Notes: a model not told the origin generated them from the letters alone. A stretch of 34,516 nucleotides of DNA from Marinilabiliaceae bacterium (GCA_009777175.1 WRMI01000030.1:1-34516); one strand, 5' to 3'; counted from the stretch's first letter, positions 8,781-16,876 are shown. Translations and numbers: made by a program.

Positions 8781-9074
8781 AAATGTGTTTTACATTCATT
8801 GTTTTACCACTAATGGATGAAACTTACTTGTATTTTATACAATTAGTGTTAATTCGTCTGATTTGTGCCTAAAAATATAGGTTTTTTTCATAAAATTTTT
8901 TCCAAAATCCTATTTCTACTAATGGGGATTTTAAAAAATAAGGGAAAATTGCGACAATGGTGTTTGTGCCAAGTCAGGAGTTCTGAACTTACAATACTTG
9001 AAAACGAACAACAACTTACAGAACTATTTTCAATTCAATCGAAAAACAGTCTGAATCTGAACGTATTGCAAACA

Positions 9075-9224
9075 TCAATACCAAACTACTTTGAAATTAA
9101 ACTCGGAACTATAAAGTTCATGTTGATAATATGCCTCTCTTCTTATATCAAACAGACCGCATAAAAAACTAATACTTACGTTGTTATAAATTTCTTTCAT
9201 CTCTTTGATGGCTTCATATTGTAC
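9075..9224 (-). pseudogene. IS3-family transposase orfB, 5' fragment
   Basis: Overlapping the end of orfA in another frame, as in intact IS3 elements, the sequence reads EAIKEMKEIYNNVSISFLCG and then LFDIRREAYYQ. This is the conserved orfB N-terminus (VSxxxLCxLFxIxRxAYY). The frame ends at TGA 9075-9077 and the DDE catalytic domain is absent. Confidence 0.65.
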
Positions 9225-9647
9225 TTTTTTTTATATTGATTTCAAACTTGCGCTCAGCTACTTCTATCATAGTCTGATAAGCGGCGCATCTCATCTCGCT
9301 TTCTTGCAATTGACGCTCTAAATTTGAAATCCTGCGCTGTAATTGTAGATATTCAAAATTGCTTTGGATATCCTCTTGATTTTTCTGTTTTCTCACTATT
9401 AAATTATTTTTTTTGCAAAGATAACTTTTTCTTTCTGTGATGTGGGATTATATCCTAATTTTCGCATCCAATTCAGCGGGTGTTCATGCTCAGTCTCCTG
9501 ACCTGTATACTTTTTCCAAATTGATCTCTAACTCTCTCCGCTTTGCAAGTAAACCTCAATTATTGTTCGCTTTTCAAATTCACTGAATTTTTTTACGGTT
9601 GCTGATTTAGGATAAATATTCTTTAATCTTACTATTGATTTACTCAT
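9214..9647 (-). pseudogene. IS3-family transposase orfA, frameshifted
   Basis: Read from ATG at 9647, three frames join into one orfA-like protein. The first has KKFSEFEKRTIIEVYLQSG, ending at TAG. The second has RSIWKKYTGQETEHEHPLNW and MRKLGYNPTSQKEK. The third has the coiled coil ISNLERQLQESEMRCAAYQT followed by MIEVAERKFEINIKK. The helix-turn-helix plus leucine-zipper layout and the ending MIxxAExxFxIxIKK are typical of IS3 orfA. At least two frameshifts and a stop make it non-functional. Confidence 0.7.
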
Positions 9648-9670
9648 TTTATTGTTTTTGTATACCTATT

Positions 9671-10497
9671 TTAGGACATGACCATGTGACAATTATTACA
9701 AAAATCGGGGGTTATGTTCTTATACCACAATTTACGCCATTGTTGAAAACTTTCTCCGTTTAAAATTTGCATGACAGAACTTTCAAAAACATTTCCAAAA
9801 TTTTTCTCTTTTGGGAACGGTTTTGCGCAACAAGGCGGTACAAATCCATTCCAGCAAACATAAAAATGAGTAAAAGGAAACTTGCAATTCTGAAAACTCC
9901 CTTTGTCAAAAAAACAACGAGTAGAAACAGTTACATTTTTAGTGAGTTTAATTTTTTCTTCTAATTTTTGAAACGCCAATTTAAACTCAGTCGAATCGTA
10001 AAAATCATAATAAGACGGGTCATGCTTTGTAACCGAAGCAATGTTAAATTTTTTCCAATCAGTGGTTTTACTCTTTCAATAAAATCGGGTAGAACTGCAT
10101 TTGTGGAAACTGAAATAATTATTCCTCGATTTTTTGATTTAATGTAATTTACAACTTCTTCAATTTCTTTAAACAAAAAAGTTTCACCCATTCCTGTCAA
10201 ACCAATTGAATCTAACCGACACCAAAGTTCATCAATAACTTTCTTTGCCTGATTAACAGAAATTGTGCCTTGTGCCATTGCCTTACCGTATTCATATTCG
10301 CGGGGACAAGTAACGCAAGCAATATTACATCGATTTGTAAGTTCCAACATAATTGTTTGAGGATAAGCAACTTTTGTTGATTTTCTAAATTTATACCAAA
10401 AATGTTTTACTTTGTTTATCAAATACTTATACAAATATTTGTTTTTCGGCAACAACGATATCCTTCGAATCGCTTTTTTAATTCTTCGAGCATTCAT
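9671..10497 (-). pseudogene. Radical SAM/SPASM protein, frameshifted and truncated by the IS
   Basis: The N-terminal frame (10497-9961) has LELTNRCNIACVTCPREYEY, the CxxxCxxC site of radical SAM enzymes, and GLTGMGETFLF. After about residue 150 the continuation is in another frame: IASVTKHDPSYYDFYDSTEF joins the frame ending at 9671. The shift falls at a T6 run (10049-10054). The C-terminal frame has SPASM-type cysteines: CKFPFTHFYVCWNGFVPPCC and FCNNCHM. The stop TAA at 9671-9673 lies inside the IS terminal repeat, so the last few residues come from the element. Substrate unknown. A single homopolymer shift could be a sequencing error, but the IS truncation is independent of it. Confidence 0.75.
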
Positions 10498-10521
10498 ATT
10501 TTTAATTTTATTTATTTATTA

Positions 10522-11844
10522 TTATTTCAAAATATTACCAATCGCATACAACGGATAAACTTTTATATTTTGATATGTACAAAAATTTTCGAGTGAAGTA
10601 CGTATTCCGTAACTTGAGTTTTTTTCTTTCATAAAAAACCACATACTTTGCATCTTACCCTGTGTGCCTGATTTTACTTCAACGGGCACAACAATACTAC
10701 CTTGTTGAACAACAAAATCTATTTGAGCGGAAGTATTGTTCTTTTCTCGTATCCAACAGTAGAGTTCATCGTCAGAGTAGCATGAGGCATTTTTTTTCAA
10801 TTCGTTTCCAACGAATATTTCTGCAACCGCTCCTTTATTTATTGTGTCAAAATCATTTGAAAGTAGAATATTTGAAATATCTAAATTCAAAATTCTTTGA
10901 TAAATTCCTGTGTCAAAAGGAATTATGCGGCGATATTTGGGATTTATCCTTGCACCTAAAGGCACTCCATCGGCAGAAGAGTGAGTAACTTGATAACACA
11001 AACCTGCCATCAGCAACAGTTCCAAAGATTTTTTAACTTGCTCGTTATTAAGGTGTTTTGAAACATGTTCGTAAATAAATTTTCCTTCTGCCTGCTGCGA
11101 TATTGAAGTGAAAACCTCGTTTATTCTTGTTGCGGGAATACGTTTTTTGTATTTTGCAAAATCATTGCGAAAAGAGACAAGTAAACTATTCAAAATTTTC
11201 TGACAACTTAAAAAATCATGTGTTTCAACAAATTTTGCAACCACTTCGGGCATCCCTCCGATAATCAAAAAATTTTTCAATTGCTCAACAATTTTTTCGT
11301 GAATAGTATCAGAAAAAGGATTTTCGGGAGTTGTATTTTCAATAAGTTCCACTTGCGATTCAAATCCCATCGCAGATAAAAATTCGTAAAAAGAAAACGG
11401 ATACATAAACATTGAATCAATCCTACCTACCCCAAACGAAGGAATTTCTTCGAGGGCAAATTCTAACAACGAACCTGTTGCTATAACGTGTAGTGAAGGC
11501 ATTTGTTCGTAGAAATATCTTAAAGAAGATATTGCCTCAGGACAACTTTGAATTTCGTCAAGAAACAAGAGGGTTTCTGTTGGTACAATTGGCTGACCAA
11601 ATAATACAGCAAGTTCGCCACAAATTGTGCGTGGGTCGGAATGACTAGAAAAAACATTTATTGCAGCAGAATGGTCTCTATTTTCAAAATTAATTTCTAC
11701 AAAATGTTTAAATTGTTTAGCCAAGTTATGTACGGCAGACGTTTTGCCCACCTGACGAGCGCCCCGAAGCATTAATGGCTTGTGACGCTTTTCAAGACTC
11801 CATTGCCGTAAAGCATTATCTATCTTTCTGTTAAAATAGTCCAT
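10522..11844 (-). CDS. AAA (AAA_14) ATPase with DUF4143 domain
   Basis: A 440-residue protein. The P-loop is in LMLRGARQVGKTSAV (residues about 25-38), Walker B in ETLLFLDEIQSCPEA, and sensor-like GS in VIATGSLLEFAL. The C-terminal DUF4143 region (from about 200) has IIGGMPEVV and ends in a PD-(D/E)XK-like segment, AQIDFVVQQG...VVPVEVKSG. The family is widespread and mobile, and its biochemical role is not established. The gene has its own promoter (11873-11904) and a 33-bp repeat array upstream. The next gene downstream starts 25 bases away, on the same strand. A second member lies at 22002-23270. Confidence 0.88.
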   Translation of the reverse strand: MDYFNRKIDNALRQWSLEKRHKPLMLRGARQVGKTSAVHNLAKQFKHFVEINFENRDHSAAINVFSSHSDPRTICGELAVLFGQPIVPTETLLFLDEIQSCPEAISSLRYFYEQMPSLHVIATGSLLEFALEEIPSFGVGRIDSMFMYPFSFYEFLSAMGFESQVELIENTTPENPFSDTIHEKIVEQLKNFLIIGGMPEVVAKFVETHDFLSCQKILNSLLVSFRNDFAKYKKRIPATRINEVFTSISQQAEGKFIYEHVSKHLNNEQVKKSLELLLMAGLCYQVTHSSADGVPLGARINPKYRRIIPFDTGIYQRILNLDISNILLSNDFDTINKGAVAEIFVGNELKKNASCYSDDELYCWIREKNNTSAQIDFVVQQGSIVVPVEVKSGTQGKMQSMWFFMKEKNSSYGIRTSLENFCTYQNIKVYPLYAIGNILK

Positions 11845-11872
11845 AAAACATTATTTATAATAAAAAACGCGG

Positions 11873-11904
11873 CAAAGATAATGCTTTTCCGTAATAACAC
11901 CAAA
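11873..11904 (-). promoter_or_regulatory. Promoter of the first DUF4143 ATPase
   Basis: On the minus strand TTTG (11904-11901) is followed by exactly 20 bases and TATCTTTG (11880-11873), a full match to the Bacteroidetes consensus. The -33 box lies inside the first unit of the 33-bp repeat array, so anything binding the repeats would affect this promoter. Confidence 0.7.
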
Positions 11905-12184
11905 ATTTTGAACATTTTCCGTAAAAATAATACCCGAACTTTAGACTATTTCCGTAAAAATAATACCCAAACTTTAATAAACTTATTTTTTACCACAAAG
12001 GCTACAAATAGTGGTTAGTGATTAGCGGTTAGTGGTTAAAAACTAACCTTTGTGCATTCTTTGTGTTCTTTGTGGTAGAGAACTCTTTTCCGTAAAAATA
12101 ATACCCAAACTTTGGACTATTTCCGTAAAAATAATACCCAAACTTTGAACTTTTTCCGTAAAAATAATACCCAAACTTTTTTTA
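11885..12184. repeat. 33-bp tandem repeat array upstream of the DUF4143 ATPase
   Basis: Six units carry TTTCCGTAAAAATAATACCC, with TTTCC at 11886, 11916, 11949, 12087, 12120 and 12153. Spacing is 30 then 33, and 33 then 33 after an inserted segment. The first unit is degenerate and nearest the gene. There are no unique spacers as in CRISPR; the whole 33 bases are repeated, including CAAACTTTgaac-like linkers. The array begins 41 bases upstream of the ATPase start codon and runs to the end of the DUF4405 gene. Confidence 0.85.
11991..12077. repeat. Small inverted-repeat-bounded insertion within the array
   Basis: This 87-bp segment starts TACCACAAAG and ends CTTTGTGGTA, perfect 10-bp inverted ends, and interrupts the 33-bp array. 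Inside are GTGGTTAGTGATTAGCGGTT and AACTAACCTTTGTG, which recur near 30059-30107. It looks like a non-coding mobile repeat of the CTTTGTGG family seen around 13743, 14170 and 32040. Confidence 0.6.
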
Positions 12185-12595
12185 CCCTTTAAAAAGAGAA
12201 AAAAATCGTTTTGACATCATTATCGTATGAATAATAATCACTATCCAAAATAAATGTGATATTTTATTATGAATATTTATTGATTTATTGCTAACTCCGT
12301 TAATAAAAAGTATAATACTGACAGTTATTAAAAAGAACAGTACAAACATCAAAAATGTTATTTTATTTCGTTTCAATATTTTCCACTTCATTTTAAGCAA
12401 CGCTTTGCTCATTCCCCAATGTTGCCAAATATGGATAAGCATCAAAACATACCAAACCATACTTGCAATACAATGCAATGACCACCAAGAATCTGCTGAA
12501 TAATTCGAAGATAACATTGATAGGAATATACCTACAACAAGCAATATATCAACGGTTATTTTCGCAATTCTACTTGAAATAAATGTTTTTCTCAC
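12182..12595 (-). CDS. DUF4405-like four-helix membrane protein
   Basis: A 137-residue inner-membrane protein with four predicted helices (about residues 10-30, 37-57, 78-98 and 110-130). Histidines at H41 (SLHCIAS), H55 and H59 (LIHIWQHW) and in the last helix (SHLFWIVIIIHTIM) suggest haem b binding, as proposed for DUF4405 and related cytochrome-b-like families. It lies 73 bases downstream of kdd on the same strand, so read-through from the lysine genes is possible, but a small hairpin separates them. A redox partner role is only a guess. Confidence 0.6.
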   Translation of the reverse strand: MRKTFISSRIAKITVDILLVVGIFLSMLSSNYSADSWWSLHCIASMVWYVLMLIHIWQHWGMSKALLKMKWKILKRNKITFLMFVLFFLITVSIILFINGVSNKSINIHNKISHLFWIVIIIHTIMMSKRFFSLFKG

Positions 12596-12637
12596 TAATT
12601 ATTTCATTAAAAATATATGAAAATAAACTCTTTATGC

Positions 12638-12654
12638 CTCACAAAAATTGTGAG
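12638..12654 (-). terminator. Small hairpin downstream of kdd
   Basis: CTCACAA and its reverse complement enclose a 3-base loop 15 bases past the kdd stop. There is no following T-run on the minus strand, so termination is uncertain. Confidence 0.3.
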
Positions 12655-12668
12655 CAAAAATTTCTCGA

Positions 12669-13712
12669 CTACGCGTAAAGTTCTGTAAAAATATTCCTTA
12701 ACTTTTCGCTTTCGCGCAACAGTTCTAAGGTAATATCTGCGTGACCACGTGTGTAGCCGTTTCCAACAATCATTGTAACGTCACTGCCAACACCTTCTGC
12801 GCCGAGTGCCGCTTTTGTGAAACTCGTTGCCATTGAAAAGAAATAAACAACTCCCGTATCTTTTGTGCAAAGGATGCTTGTCATTTCAGTATCGGTGATG
12901 TTTACGTTGTTGATTGTAACGTCAGCCATTTCGCCGTTGGTAAATTCGCCAAGTTTTTCCATTGCTGCAATAGGATCTGTAGCGTTTCCTGCAAAGACGT
13001 GGTCGCAAAAACCAAGATTTATCAGTCTGTCGGTTGATTTTTGGCTGTGCGTCATACCGATAACTTTTCCTGTGATGCCAACACGTTTTTTCGCTTCATA
13101 ACAGCAAAGCATACCCGATTTTCCACCAGCGCCAATTATTAGTACAATATCACCCGGTTTACATAGTTTTGCAGTTTGTGCGGGTGCTCCTGCCACGTCA
13201 AGTGCCGAAAGCGCAAGTTTTTCGGGCATATCGGTAGGAATCTTAGCATAGATACCGCTTTCAAAGAGAATTGCTTTTCCGTCTATATCAACTTGGTCAA
13301 CTTCGGGACGGATTTCTTTGATTTTGTCGATTCGTAGCGGCGTTAGCGACAATGATACTAATGTTGCAATTTTGTCGCCTTCTTTTAAATCGATTTTTCC
13401 TTTGAGGGCATCACCGATTTTTTCTACTGTTCCTAATAACATTCCGCCTGAGCCAGTCCAAGGGTTACGATGTTTTCCTTGTTTGGCAACAATTTCGAAC
13501 ATTATTTCTTTAATCTTTTCGTGGTCTCCGCCGGCACGTGCCTTTATATCCGTGAAGGATGCAGAATCCACATTTAATGTTTGGACATCAATCAGGATTT
13601 CATTGTCATAAAGTTCATCCATGTTGTTGTCTAACTTGTCCGCCGGTTGCGGCAGAACGCCTTTCGGCTCGATTACACGGTGCGTACCGTATTTGTTTCC
13701 TTTTTTTTGCAT
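12669..13712 (-). CDS. kdd: L-erythro-3,5-diaminohexanoate dehydrogenase
   Basis: A 347-residue NAD(P)-dependent enzyme that oxidatively deaminates 3,5-diaminohexanoate to 3-keto-5-aminohexanoate in lysine fermentation. Family features are GNKYGTHRVIEPKGVLPQPA at the N-terminus, NVDSASFTDI, GSGGMLLGTVEKIG and a Rossmann nucleotide loop IVLIIGAGGKSGML, with the zinc-alcohol-dehydrogenase-like overall fold. An upstream in-frame ATG at 13760 would add 16 residues that are not family-like and reach into repeat DNA, so the ATG at 13712 is preferred. It is normally next to kce; here a GxxExxY gene and repeats lie between. No separate promoter was recognised. Confidence 0.92.
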   Translation of the reverse strand: MQKKGNKYGTHRVIEPKGVLPQPADKLDNNMDELYDNEILIDVQTLNVDSASFTDIKARAGGDHEKIKEIMFEIVAKQGKHRNPWTGSGGMLLGTVEKIGDALKGKIDLKEGDKIATLVSLSLTPLRIDKIKEIRPEVDQVDIDGKAILFESGIYAKIPTDMPEKLALSALDVAGAPAQTAKLCKPGDIVLIIGAGGKSGMLCCYEAKKRVGITGKVIGMTHSQKSTDRLINLGFCDHVFAGNATDPIAAMEKLGEFTNGEMADVTINNVNITDTEMTSILCTKDTGVVYFFSMATSFTKAALGAEGVGSDVTMIVGNGYTRGHADITLELLRESEKLRNIFTELYA

Positions 13713-13742
13713 TCTATTATTATTTAAATAATTTAAAAATTT

Positions 13743-13795
13743 TTTACCACAAAGTCGCACGAAGTATTTTCACAAAGTCGCACAAAGGGTATCAT
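13743..13795. repeat. CACAAAG repeat, left flank of the GxxExxY cassette
   Basis: TACCACAAAGTCGCACGAAG and further CACAAAG units lie between kdd and the GxxExxY stop. They are in inverse orientation to the CTTTGTG units on the other side of the gene (14166-14211). Confidence 0.65.
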
Positions 13796-14163
13796 AATAT
13801 TACTCTTTTTATTCCATCTTTTAAATGTCTGACATTAAAATTAACAAGAAGTCCAAGTGTACAATCTGAAAGTTTTAAATAGGTAAGAATTTGTGAAAAA
13901 TGAATATCAGTGAGACTTTCGACAGATTTTATTTCAACAACTATGCAATTTTCGACAAATAAATCAATTCGATATCCTACATCTAATTTTACTTCTTTGT
14001 AAACTACAGGCAAAGCCTTTTGTTTTTCTACTTTTAATCCAACTTGCTGCAACTCATAAAACAAACATTCTTCATAAGCGCTTTCTAATAGTCCTGCGCC
14101 TAATTCCGAATGCACTCTAAATGCAGCATCCAATACTTTTTTAAAAACTTCCTCTCTATTCAT
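13792..14163 (-). CDS. GxxExxY protein (PD-(D/E)XK superfamily)
   Basis: A 123-residue protein named for its motif GLLESAY (residues 24-30, followed by EECL). The nuclease-like core follows: YRIDLFVENCIVVEIKS, with Asp67, Glu77 and Lys79 as the PD-(D/E)XK triad. Length and start are typical. These small proteins are very common in Bacteroidetes and other phyla, and their role is unknown. It sits between kce and kdd, where no lysine gene is expected, and both sides carry ACCACAAAG/CTTTGTGGT repeats, so it looks like an inserted cassette. Confidence 0.88.
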   Translation of the reverse strand: MNREEVFKKVLDAAFRVHSELGAGLLESAYEECLFYELQQVGLKVEKQKALPVVYKEVKLDVGYRIDLFVENCIVVEIKSVESLTDIHFSQILTYLKLSDCTLGLLVNFNVRHLKDGIKRVIL

Positions 14164-14165
14164 AA

Positions 14166-14211
14166 ACTTTGTGTGCCTTTGTGAACTTCCTTTGTGTCCC
14201 TTTGTGGTTAA
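14166..14211. repeat. CTTTGTG repeat, right flank of the GxxExxY cassette
   Basis: Units CTTTGTGTGCCTTTGTG, CCTTTGTGTCC and CTTTGTGGTTAAGA lie between the GxxExxY start and the kce stop, inverted relative to the units at 13743-13795. Both copies face the cassette boundaries. Confidence 0.65.
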
Positions 14212-14215
14212 GATA

Positions 14216-15037
14216 TTATTTTTTGATTCCCAAAATTATCCTCGCCTCTTCAGATGTAGCGATTTCGCGTCCGAGTTCTTTTGCTATCCTAACAACTTTT
14301 TCAACTAATTCGCCGTTTGATTTTGCGAGGACTCCTTTTTCGAGATATACATTATCTTCAAATCCAACTCTAACGTTTCCTCCCATTGCAATTGCTGCGG
14401 CTGCTAACGGAAATTCTGACCTTCCAACTCCCGTAACCGTCCAAGTAGCATCGCACGGAATGGAACTTACCAACCAACATAAATTTGGTATAGTCGCAGA
14501 TGTACATCCGGGTACTCCCAAAACAAAATTTATTTGCATCGGATGACCGGGTGCTTGCCCTTTTTTTACTAAATTCAAAGCCGTATCTAAATGACCCATT
14601 TCGAAACACTCAAATTCGGGTTTAATATTATTTTCGAGCATTCTTTTGCCGAAATCGCGCAACATTGGCATAGTATTAACGAAAACGTCGTCTCCAAAAT
14701 TGCATGTTCCGCAATCTAAGGTAGCCATTTCGGGAAATAATTCCGTTGGTTGTAAACGTTCATCGGCTGTCATGCCTACTGCACCACCCGTTGAGGGAAT
14801 TAAAATCACATCGGGAATAACTTTCTTTATTGCATCGATACACTCTTTGAAACGCGCTTTGTCTTGCGTTGGAGTGCCGTCATCTTTACGGACATGCAAA
14901 TGTACTATTGCAGCACCCGCATCATACGCCGATTTAGCCTCTCTTACTATCTCCTCAACCGTATAAGGAACGGCGGGATTATGCTCTTTCATTACTTCCG
15001 CACCACATATCGCTGCTGTTATTATTAATTTTTCCAT
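14216..15037 (-). CDS. kce: 3-keto-5-aminohexanoate cleavage enzyme
   Basis: A 273-residue BKACE-family enzyme that condenses 3-keto-5-aminohexanoate with acetyl-CoA and cleaves it to 3-aminobutyryl-CoA and acetoacetate. It has MEKLIITAAICGAE at the start, the zinc histidines in AAIVHLHVRKDDGTPTQD, STGGAVGMTADERLQP, the CGTCNFG segment and a C-terminal RVGFEDNVYLEKGVLA with the conserved Glu of the metal site. The length (272-276) is usual. Its start is 3 bases from the aminotransferase stop, so they are one transcript. With kdd it identifies the lysine-fermentation pathway. Confidence 0.93.
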   Translation of the reverse strand: MEKLIITAAICGAEVMKEHNPAVPYTVEEIVREAKSAYDAGAAIVHLHVRKDDGTPTQDKARFKECIDAIKKVIPDVILIPSTGGAVGMTADERLQPTELFPEMATLDCGTCNFGDDVFVNTMPMLRDFGKRMLENNIKPEFECFEMGHLDTALNLVKKGQAPGHPMQINFVLGVPGCTSATIPNLCWLVSSIPCDATWTVTGVGRSEFPLAAAAIAMGGNVRVGFEDNVYLEKGVLAKSNGELVEKVVRIAKELGREIATSEEARIILGIKK

Positions 15038-15040
15038 TTT

Positions 15041-16285
15041 TTAAATATATTTTTTAAGTTCTCCAAAAGATTCCGCAATCATATTTGCCGTATGTTTTAA
15101 ATCGTCATCACTATGACGATATGCAATATATCCATGATGAAATGGCTGTAAAAATACCTTGCGGCGAATTAATTCAGTATAAAATGCGGGACGCAACTTT
15201 TTGTATAAGCCATCTTTATCTTTATTGAAAGTAATAAATGGCATCCACGGTGCGCCCGTAGATTCGGTATCATAACCAGAATTCTTTACAATATCTTCAA
15301 CAAGTTTTGCAAACATAAAACCTTTTTGAGCAACTACTTCAAGAACTTTGTCTCTTTCGAGTATTTCAATGGTTTTGAGGCAGGCTACTTGTTCCAAACT
15401 ATTTGGAAAAAACGTTGATGATAAAAATACTTTGTCGGCAATAACTTTCATAAACTCTTTTTTACCAACCACAGCACCAATAGGATACCCATTACCCATT
15501 GCTTTACCAAAAACTGAAATATCGGGCGTAACACCAAACAATTTTTGTGCGCCACCCATACTAACACGAAAACCGCTTCTAATTTCGTCAAAAATCAATG
15601 CCGTTCCGTACTTGTCGGCAAGTGCCCTCACTCCTTCTAAAAATCCTGGTTTAGGCATTTGCACTTTTTCGGCGAGTGGATGCCCAACGGGAGTAACAAT
15701 AATTGCAGCCATGTCGTCTCCGTGCTTTTTCATTATATCTTCTAACTCGTCTAAGTTATTATAATGAAATTCGTAAACGTCTTCGTAAAGTTTTGGCGGG
15801 ATGCCACCTTTTACTTCCACGCACCAATCGTGCCATCCGTGATAACCACAGCGGACTACTTTAGTTCGTTCGGTTGCGCCACGCGCTACTCTAATTGCGG
15901 TAGATGTGGCATCTGACCCTGTTTTTACAAAAACAGCCATTTCTGCCGATGGAATAAGTTCTATCATCTTATTTGCCAATTGGTTTTGAACGGGCTGAGT
16001 TAACGAAAAACAGAAACCTTTGTTTCTCATCTGTTCAATAACAGCATTGTCGATTTCTTCTTCTCGATGTCCGATGATTATAGGTCCGTAGGCGCACAAA
16101 TAGTCAAGATATTCGTTGCCATCTACATCGGTAACTTTACCACCTTTTGCGCTTTCAAAAAATATCGGGTATTCGCCCGGCACAAAATTATATGGTCTCC
16201 TAATTCCCAAAACAGCACCGGGAATAATGTTTAATGCATCGTTATACATTTGTTCGGATGCACGTAAGTTTAATTTCTCTGACAT
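15041..16285 (-). CDS. Class III PLP aminotransferase (glutamate-1-semialdehyde aminomutase-like)
   Basis: A 414-residue cytosolic PLP enzyme. Features: DVDGNEYLDYLCAYGPIIIG, VKTGSDATSTAIRVARGAT, GYHGWHDW, LIFDEIRSGFR (the Asp that binds PLP nitrogen) and SVFGKAMGNGYPIGAVVG (Schiff-base Lys). It resembles glutamate-1-semialdehyde 2,1-aminomutase, but the gene is not next to haem genes. It is 3 bases upstream of kce, so a role in lysine or beta-amino-acid metabolism is likelier; the substrate is unknown. On the minus strand TATTTTTG at 16316-16309 could be its -7 box, with no good -33 box. The ORF6N block lies directly upstream. Confidence 0.82.
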   Translation of the reverse strand: MSEKLNLRASEQMYNDALNIIPGAVLGIRRPYNFVPGEYPIFFESAKGGKVTDVDGNEYLDYLCAYGPIIIGHREEEIDNAVIEQMRNKGFCFSLTQPVQNQLANKMIELIPSAEMAVFVKTGSDATSTAIRVARGATERTKVVRCGYHGWHDWCVEVKGGIPPKLYEDVYEFHYNNLDELEDIMKKHGDDMAAIIVTPVGHPLAEKVQMPKPGFLEGVRALADKYGTALIFDEIRSGFRVSMGGAQKLFGVTPDISVFGKAMGNGYPIGAVVGKKEFMKVIADKVFLSSTFFPNSLEQVACLKTIEILERDKVLEVVAQKGFMFAKLVEDIVKNSGYDTESTGAPWMPFITFNKDKDGLYKKLRPAFYTELIRRKVFLQPFHHGYIAYRHSDDDLKHTANMIAESFGELKKYI

Positions 16286-16369
16286 AATATTGTTTTTATT
16301 TAAAAATTCAAAAATATTGTTATTACTTTTTGTTTCATTACGATAGTGTTTATATTTAAAGTCAATTTT

Positions 16370-16876
16370 TTATTCCTGTATGTAGCCAATTCGTTTGCGG
16401 GGCTTGTCTAATTCTTTCTTTTGTTCGGCAAGTTCTGTTAAAGCCTGATAAACCTCGCTGAACTGCATATTTGTAGAAATCATAAAATCTTCAAGTTTTT
16501 GGTTGAGTTCTGCGTATCCGAGCGCATATTGACGGAGTAATATAAATGCACGAACGATTTTTATGTTGGTATCTATTGCTTTTTCGCTTTTTAATACACT
16601 TGATAGCATTGTTACTCCATGTTCCGTAAATGCAAAAGGCAAATAAGAAAGAGGTCGTTTGGCACGGGATGTCATCACAATTTGTGATGACATATTTTTC
16701 CACTCTTCTGTTGTAAGTTGAAACATAAAGTCGTGTGGAAATCTCATGATATTACGTTTGACGGCTTGGTTTAACGCACGTGTTTCTACTTTGTAGATGC
16801 CTGCAAGGTCAAAATCGAGCATTACCCGATAGCCCCGTATTTCGTATATTTTATTCTGAATTATTGATAGTTTCAT
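16370..16876 (-). CDS. ORF6N-domain DNA-binding protein (copy 1)
   Basis: A 168-residue protein with an ORF6N domain (PF10543) at residues about 5-90: IYEIRGYRVMLDFDLAGIYK, VETRALNQAVKRNIMRFPHD, FMFQLTTEEW and LPFAFTEHGVTMLSSVL. The C-terminus (about 105-168) is a helical region with QYALGYAELNQKLE and ends PRKRIGYIQE. ORF6N proteins occur in phages, islands and toxin-antitoxin-like loci; the function is unknown. The DNA-binding region (residues 24-55) is identical to copy 2. A 25-bp palindrome encodes residues 62-70. The 3' 160 bases are nearly identical to copies 2 and 3. Confidence 0.85.
   Translation of the reverse strand: MKLSIIQNKIYEIRGYRVMLDFDLAGIYKVETRALNQAVKRNIMRFPHDFMFQLTTEEWKNMSSQIVMTSRAKRPLSYLPFAFTEHGVTMLSSVLKSEKAIDTNIKIVRAFILLRQYALGYAELNQKLEDFMISTNMQFSEVYQALTELAEQKKELDKPRKRIGYIQE
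16669..16693. repeat. Intragenic palindrome in ORF6N copy 1
   Basis: Arm ATGTCATCACAA (16669-16680) and its exact reverse complement (16682-16693) surround one base. It encodes MSSQIVMT. The inner core ATCACAA...TTGTGAT is shared with copy 2. Confidence 0.95.

Larger units (their letters stand above)
8864..9678 (-). mobile_element. IS3-type insertion-sequence relic
   Basis: The stretch holds fragments of both IS3-family transposase frames on the minus strand (orfA 9214-9647, orfB start 9075-9224). Candidate terminal inverted repeats are TGTCCTAAAATAGGTATAC (minus strand, 9678-9660) and the similar TGTGCCTAAAAATATAGG (plus strand, from 8864). An alternative inner end, TGTGCCAAGTCAGGAGTTC, starts at 8965. 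Only about 0.8 kb remains against 1.2-1.5 kb for an intact element, so most of orfB is deleted. No convincing target-site duplication was found. The left end lies in the last codons of the radical SAM gene. Confidence 0.6.

Noticed and set aside
8865-9164. 99-codon plus-strand open frame as a gene
   Set aside because: It runs antisense through the transposase remnant and terminal repeat and has no family likeness.
8864-9678. Target-site duplication flanking the IS relic
   Set aside because: The bases outside the candidate ends do not match for any of the boundaries tried.
12001-12060. Riboswitch or structured RNA leader
   Set aside because: The pairing comes from the inverted ends of a dispersed repeat, found again in unrelated contexts.
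11885-12184. CRISPR array
   Set aside because: The full 33 bases repeat, including the linker, so there are no unique spacers, and no cas genes are present.
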